Shown here one piece after another: positions 8,178 to 11,778 of a stretch of 11,778 nt of DNA. This DNA comes from Synura sp. LO234KE. Taxonomy: Eukaryota; Sar; Synurophyceae; Synurales; Mallomonadaceae. The notes under the pieces are model-generated. The model worked only from the letters and a program-made list of their open reading frames with translations, was not told the origin of the DNA and did no database searches. How positions within the stretch are numbered: position 1 is the stretch's first letter; the number at the start of each line of letters is the position of its first letter. The stretch lies in the NCBI GenBank assembly GCA_015143735.1, contig VKHC01000466.1, positions 1 through 11,778 of the forward strand, written 5' to 3'. The position numbers and the translations under genes are program-made.

Positions 8178-8510
8178 TCAGATATATCTCAAATATATGT
8201 TAAAGAAGCGCTCATATACACTATTGTGTCTCGACTTGCTCCGATGGCTTCTCTTGCTTTTCCACCCGTCACTGAAAACACTTGTTCCTGCATAAAGTAT
8301 ACGAAATATTGATAGAAATATGAAGAGTGCGGATATAGAAATACATAACTTCATGATTTGTTCATTCCTGTTCGCTAAAACTCGAGTTTTCCTCAAATCG
8401 TCTTTGGTTACATTTATGCGCAAACCCAATTTGAATTTTCTATAAAGCTCCTGAGTAGAATCCAATATGCGCTTTATAAAACACCATGAAAGACTTACCT
8501 TTTCCTGCAT
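8178..8510 (-). CDS. Small single-pass membrane protein with one intron
   Basis: The family is not recognised. Exon 1 is 8510-8499 (12 nt, ATG CAG GAA AAG). Intron 8498-8451 is 48 nt with a perfect GTAAGT donor and a TACTCAG acceptor. Exon 2 is 8450-8178, ending in TAA or TAG-type stop at the lower coordinate. The spliced product is 94 aa. It has a charged N-terminal part (residues 1-37), one hydrophobic segment at about 38-58 (KLCISISALFIFLSIFRILY), then a basic Ser/Arg/Lys tail (about 68-80). An in-frame TGA lies 12 nt upstream of the ATG, which supports this start. The intron length is a multiple of three and has no stop, so an unspliced message would also be translatable (110 aa). The gene is convergent with the receptor pseudogene. 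No signal peptide cleavage site is obvious; orientation in the membrane is unknown. It could instead be one exon set of a larger gene. Confidence 0.5.
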   Translation of the reverse strand: MQEKVSLSWCFIKRILDSTQELYRKFKLGLRINVTKDDLRKTRVLANRNEQIMKLCISISALFIFLSIFRILYAGTSVFSDGWKSKRSHRSKSRHNSVYERFFNIYLRYI

Positions 8511-9011
8511 TTTCAAATGTCAACAATCACTATTCGTCCAATTTTTGATGTGACCAAAATCACAGTTTTTTCGCGAGCTTCACACAGCGCCGCTATGTCT
8601 GCTTTTTACATTTACTATGCACCAATATCATCATGTTCACAAAAGATCTCGTTTCAATTCATCTTGTGTGTCGAGAGATAGCTCGTGATTGAGGCCGTTC
8701 GAAATTTGAGTTTTCCGAATATCAACGGTCACTTTGACTTGCCGAGCGTACGTGTTACTTCATTCTGTAGCTGTAGCTTTCTAATTAATTATTTGGTTTT
8801 CTGACGATTTTCTTGTTGCAAGCTTGTCTTTTGTAATTTTAACTTGAGTGAAAGTTAGCTACTATACTATCTGCCGTTGCAGCTAATATACTATCTGCTT
8901 ACTTTAAATTTTACTTCTATCTCTACGGTAGTAATTAGCAGAATACTTAAAAGGCAATAAAACAACAACTTAACCTCGCTGCGGAGCATAATTCTAGACG
9001 TTTTCATACAT
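8511..9011. other. No recognised gene; short tandem duplication inside
   Basis: This would contain the upstream region of the minus-strand small membrane protein gene. No sizeable reading frame or RNA gene is seen. The only structure noticed is the imperfect duplication at 8857-8898. Confidence 0.45.
8857..8898 (+). repeat. Imperfect 18-bp direct repeat, period 24
   Basis: AGCTACTATACTATCTGC at 8857-8874 and AGCTAATATACTATCTGC at 8881-8898 differ at one base. This fits a local duplication of 24 bp. Confidence 0.7.
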
Positions 9012-9129
9012 ATGACATCGCACATGCACTATGTCAAGATATTTTGGAACATGAATATGGACATGTGGTATTGCGTGAAAGAGTTGATGTTTCACCAAGA
9101 GAGCGGTCTCGTAGGTGGAGAAGAGATGG

Positions 9130-10107
9130 ATGAACCAGAGTTTCCAGTCGATTCTCCGGCGCAAGACCGAGTGGAAGACGAACATCAAGCGGACTCAAAA
9201 GACAATGATGTCACCGACGAACTTTTTTAAGGGGGAAGGAAATAAAACTGAGGTTGCGCCACCGTTAGTTTCCATGAGAGTGGAGAACCCGTATGCTTTG
9301 ATTTTACAAGACCGAAGGATGTGTAAGAGAATAGAGAGCACGGGGAAATGCCATTTCTCTCACCGACCGGATGATGTCCGCGTGTTTCTAGCTGCGAGCA
9401 AGTTTGGTCCCAAATAACTTGATAGCCTTATAAAGTCTTACAACCACGACAACAATCTAAAACGACTTCGGAAGCACCTCCAAAACTACTTCACCAGGCG
9501 CACGCTCTGTCCAAAAGCGCTCCAATGCGGGGTCTTCTAGAGGAGATCGTTGCACCTGACGGTGTGGGGCTGAACCGGAAGCGTCTGTTCTACGCAAAAT
9601 ATTTGACCCAGGTATTGACAAATGCTGTGAAGGTGATTTAGAGTTGTTATTGGATCGGGTGACGAACTTTTGCTGCTAGGAAGAGGCGTCGAGAGCTTGC
9701 AGTTCTTGAGGCAACTTGGTTTGAAGGTGATTTTAAGTGTCCGATTAAACATCAGTGGCGGGAGCGTCAAGTTTGCGAACCTCTTCGTTAACTTGTGACA
9801 GTATGACAGACAGCAAATAGTTCATGGCAGGAAAAAAGGTAACAAAGGAGTAAAGGAGCTGGTTCCCCAGATGTCTTTGACGTGCTGGAGAGATTATAAC
9901 ATGTGGGAGTACACTTGTTGTACAAGCACCTCGGAGCTTGATTCTGGTGAGGGCCAAGAGTTACGGCGGAAAAAGTGTTTCAAAGCTTTATCCACTCAAT
10001 ATTACGCTACAGATGAATGGAATGACTTATCGTGTTTGCTGGTTGTATATCTCGGATTACATCATTCTGAAGAATTGATGATTTGTCCCGCGACAAAGAT
10101 ATGTTGA
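9130..10107 (+). pseudogene. Coding-like fragments in several frames, possible gene remnant
   Basis: Protein-like stretches follow one another in different plus-strand frames. First, 9130-9417 (ATG at 9130) encodes a basic segment ending with MCKRIESTGKCHFSH (Cys at 9322 and 9349, His at 9361), which recalls a degenerate CCCH finger lacking one Cys. In the same frame past its TAA, 9418-9540 stays open (KRLRKHLQNYFTRR). Then 9525-9641 (MRGLLEEIVAPDG, LFYAKYLTQVL) lies in another frame, then about 9565-9679 (RKIFDPGIDKC, LELLLDRV) in the third. Finally 9871-10107, with its own ATG, encodes 78 aa rich in Cys/Trp at the start (WRDYNMWEYTCC). An acidic frame (9084-9230, ending DVTDELF) overlaps the first part. 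This may be one gene broken by frameshifts, a gene with introns I cannot place, or several unrelated chance frames. The family is unknown. Confidence 0.25.
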
Positions 10108-10560
10108 TTTTAGGATTGATTCGCGTATAGATCTTTGCAGTCGTCTGCGTACCTTTTTCTTATATAATATTGAAGTTTTTGAAGTTTGGTGGCAATTTTG
10201 AGATCAGAAACAGTAGTTTTCTGTACGATCAGAAAAGTTTAGATGTTGCAATTTTGAGTGTGTTACTGTTAGAGGAGTTGTCAACACAGAGCTCTTACTA
10301 GATGAATTTAATTGCTGTGTTCATAATTTCCTGAACTTCTGTCGTTCTTATAGCTTCTTATTGCTTTGTGAAAAAAGCGCTGCGTGATTTTTACATCTAT
10401 TTAATTTTGGCGTAATTACACAAGAAAACCACATTTCCAAATGTTGGTATTTATAAGAACTTATCGGCAAAACAATTTGCATAGATATTGATTCTAATAC
10501 TCGAGATGATCATAAATCATCTAGACATCAAAAAATCAACTGAATTCGCTTTATAACAGA
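10108..10560. other. No recognised gene; small interspersed repeats
   Basis: An AT-rich stretch without open frames of note. Within 10192-10258, GCAATTTTGAG occurs twice (10192-10202 and 10248-10258) and GATCAGAAA twice (10202-10210 and 10227-10235), with a weak hairpin CAGAAA/TTTTCTG between them. Its function is unknown. Confidence 0.4.
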
Positions 10561-10626
10561 ATATTTCCAATTTCCAGATTTTGACCCTCAACGTTCAAAA
10601 ACCCATTACTCGCTTGAGTGCTCCAT

Positions 10627-11092
10627 TTACGCAGATAAGAGTGGATATACATAATACCTGTCCCCCATGACGTTTTCCTCGTTGATCTGCCAAAAGTTCG
10701 CCTTGAAAGAGCTCCCAAGTCGCTTAAGCTCCTAACCCTCCAGATACGTACGTGACTGCGTCAACCTCAACTTGAACCACATGTTGCATCAAAACTGCAA
10801 ATAATATCTGCATCTCATTTACATCTCCCTACACGATTTCCCCGTAGATTCAAGCATCCCACCATCTTCTAGCACCCGGAAAAGCTCTAAACGTTCAGCC
10901 GTTTAATCACCCCTGAGGAGTAGCTGCCGGATACTAAACTTCCTCCCGCGATATCTAGCCACACCTCTTACTACTTTCTTCTGCTGTTATTATCCCTTCT
11001 CCCGCTGCCCGCAACATCGCCACTTCTGATCCTTGCTCTTCACTATGCCTCATGAGTCGTGCGTGCCCACCGTGCTCGCACCGCCTGATCGT
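10627..11092 (-). pseudogene. Minus-strand coding-like fragments, possible gene remnant
   Basis: Three protein-like pieces lie on the minus strand. Piece one (11092-10955) has 45 codons, including CEHGGHARLMRHSEEQGSE. Piece two (10828-10724) has 34 codons, including NEMQILFAVLMQHVVQVEV. Piece three (10731-10627) has 34 codons, including ELKRLGSSFKANFWQ and GDRYYVYPLL. Pieces two and three abut at 10724-10731 and differ in frame, as expected for one coding sequence broken by a frameshift. Stops separate piece one. On the plus strand this stretch is notably pyrimidine-rich. No family is recognised with confidence and chance composition effects are possible. Confidence 0.25.
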
Positions 11093-11589
11093 TCATAACA
11101 CTCCTCCCATACATCACACATACATGTCATGCCTTGCTCAAAACGTTATTCATAACATGTAACGTGATGTAACACACTCGCTATGATCATAGCCGTAACT
11201 AAATAGAACCTTTTGCGATTATATAGAATTGCTACCTAAACTAGCTAAGCATTAGATATCTTAAAGAGATGTACTCAGTAAGTGAAGTAGAAGTTAGTGT
11301 TGATTAGAAACAAAAATGCAGCGAGTGTTACCGCACCAAATAAAATCCAGCCGTTGATTACGGATAGCTCCCGGTGACGGAGATACGTCACCTACTGAGC
11401 AGTCGACTAGTATAGGAACAGGGTAGTAGGAGTGTGCACCGTACAGTAAAGGTAGATAGCAGGTACATAAAATAACCAATAGTACATTATTTTTTTTTTT
11501 AAAATTCTGATTAACCAATAGTACATTATGCAGCCGCTATGCTGCAACAGTGCCTCCCTCTCCTCCCCCCGTCCCGGTAAGAAGTAAAA
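11093..11589. other. No recognised gene
   Basis: A minus-strand frame at 11294-11518 opens partly because of the T tract and has no known motif. No RNA gene is seen. The segment contains the 11473-11529 repeat described separately. Confidence 0.35.
11473..11529 (-). repeat. 18-bp direct repeat flanking an oligo-A insert
   Basis: TAACCAATAGTACATTAT is present exactly at 11473-11490 and 11512-11529. The 21 bp between them read, on the minus strand, ATCAGAATTTT followed by A10. Exact direct repeats around a short segment ending in poly(A) have the form left by target-primed reverse transcription. A local duplication with a T tract is the alternative. Confidence 0.75.
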
Positions 11590-11778
11590 TCAAACACGTG
11601 CGGCAAACTCAGCAAATAGTCGATCGCGGTTGCGATCAGGTAGAATATCAGGGTATAGCAAACAAAATTGTTCATCGACCAGGGTATGTGCGTCTGTGAG
11701 GGCGCGGACCGAACCATATATGAAGACATAGTAGTGGTCCCATAGGGTATGAAGCACCTCATCAAACAACGGACAGCG
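11590..11778 (-). CDS. Unrecognised reading frame running off the right edge
   Basis: A minus-strand frame is open from the window edge (11778) to a TGA at 11592-11590, giving 62 codons with no start inside the window. The composition is protein-like, with blocks LFDEVLHTLWDHYYVF and LLYPDILPDRNRDRLFAEF. I do not know the family. An alternative frame on the same strand (11526-11765) is more hydrophobic and longer, and I cannot prove which, if either, is translated. Confidence 0.25.
   Translation of the reverse strand, partial: RCPLFDEVLHTLWDHYYVFIYGSVRALTDAHTLVDEQFCLLYPDILPDRNRDRLFAEFAARV

Noticed and set aside
10955-11092. CEHGGHARLMRH, which recalls the C-terminal zinc-binding end of SEA/GATOR-type WD-repeat proteins
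   Set aside because: Only the HGGH-like core agrees; the following Cys ligands of that domain are absent and stops follow. It is too weak to name.
1-11778. CRISPR array, prokaryotic operon, defence island or prophage
   Set aside because: There are no regularly spaced repeats, no ribosome binding sites before tightly packed genes and no phage or defence protein motifs. Spliceosomal introns point to a eukaryote.

Overview
The window looks like nuclear DNA of a eukaryotic microbe. The evidence is several short introns (48 to 71 nt) with GT donors of GTAAGT, GTATGA or GTAAAT type, TAG or CAG acceptors and CTAAC/ATAAC-like branch sequences. There are no bacterial-style operons or ribosome binding sites, spacers are long and AT-rich, and there is a two-repeat Myb DNA-binding protein and a piece of a eukaryotic receptor ligand-binding domain. 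Short introns together with class C receptor-like ectodomains would fit a protist such as a stramenopile. That placement is inference; the sequence alone does not fix the taxon.

Positions 196-3533 hold the best-supported content, a head-to-head pair of Myb-family genes. The plus-strand copy (2294-3533, four exons, 355 aa) looks intact: two Myb repeats and a long serine-rich tail. The minus-strand copy (1712 down to 196) keeps all four exons in order, and exon 2 has exactly the same length (124 nt). However, most of its splice sites are destroyed, it carries frameshifts and stops, and key Myb tryptophans are lost. It is an unprocessed, decaying duplicate. The two share short conserved motifs in the C-terminal tail. 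About 580 bp of non-coding DNA separate the two start codons.

Positions 3534-6887 are mostly without recognisable genes. They contain an unrecognised 184-aa minus-strand reading frame (4642-5196) preceded by a well-formed 61-nt intron, an A18 tract, a 60-codon coding-like fragment (5791-5973) and a small Asn-rich ORF ending in a Myb-like motif (6309-6533).

Positions 6888-8021 hold a broken copy of an ANF-receptor/periplasmic-binding-protein type I ectodomain. It is split over two reading frames by two compensating frameshifts and has no transmembrane part. On the opposite strand, 8178-8510 encodes a small predicted single-pass membrane protein with a 12-nt first coding exon and a 48-nt intron.

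Positions 9012-11778 hold fragments that look coding but switch frame repeatedly (plus strand 9130-10107; minus strand 10627-11092), a short minus-strand frame running off the right edge, and an 18-bp direct repeat around a tiny oligo-T segment that resembles a retroposition scar.

Overall this is a gene-poor, decay-rich stretch with one confident intact gene. I see no tRNA, rRNA, CRISPR array or defence system. The most interesting items are the Myb gene and its dying twin, the shared tail motifs, and the frame-broken receptor domain.
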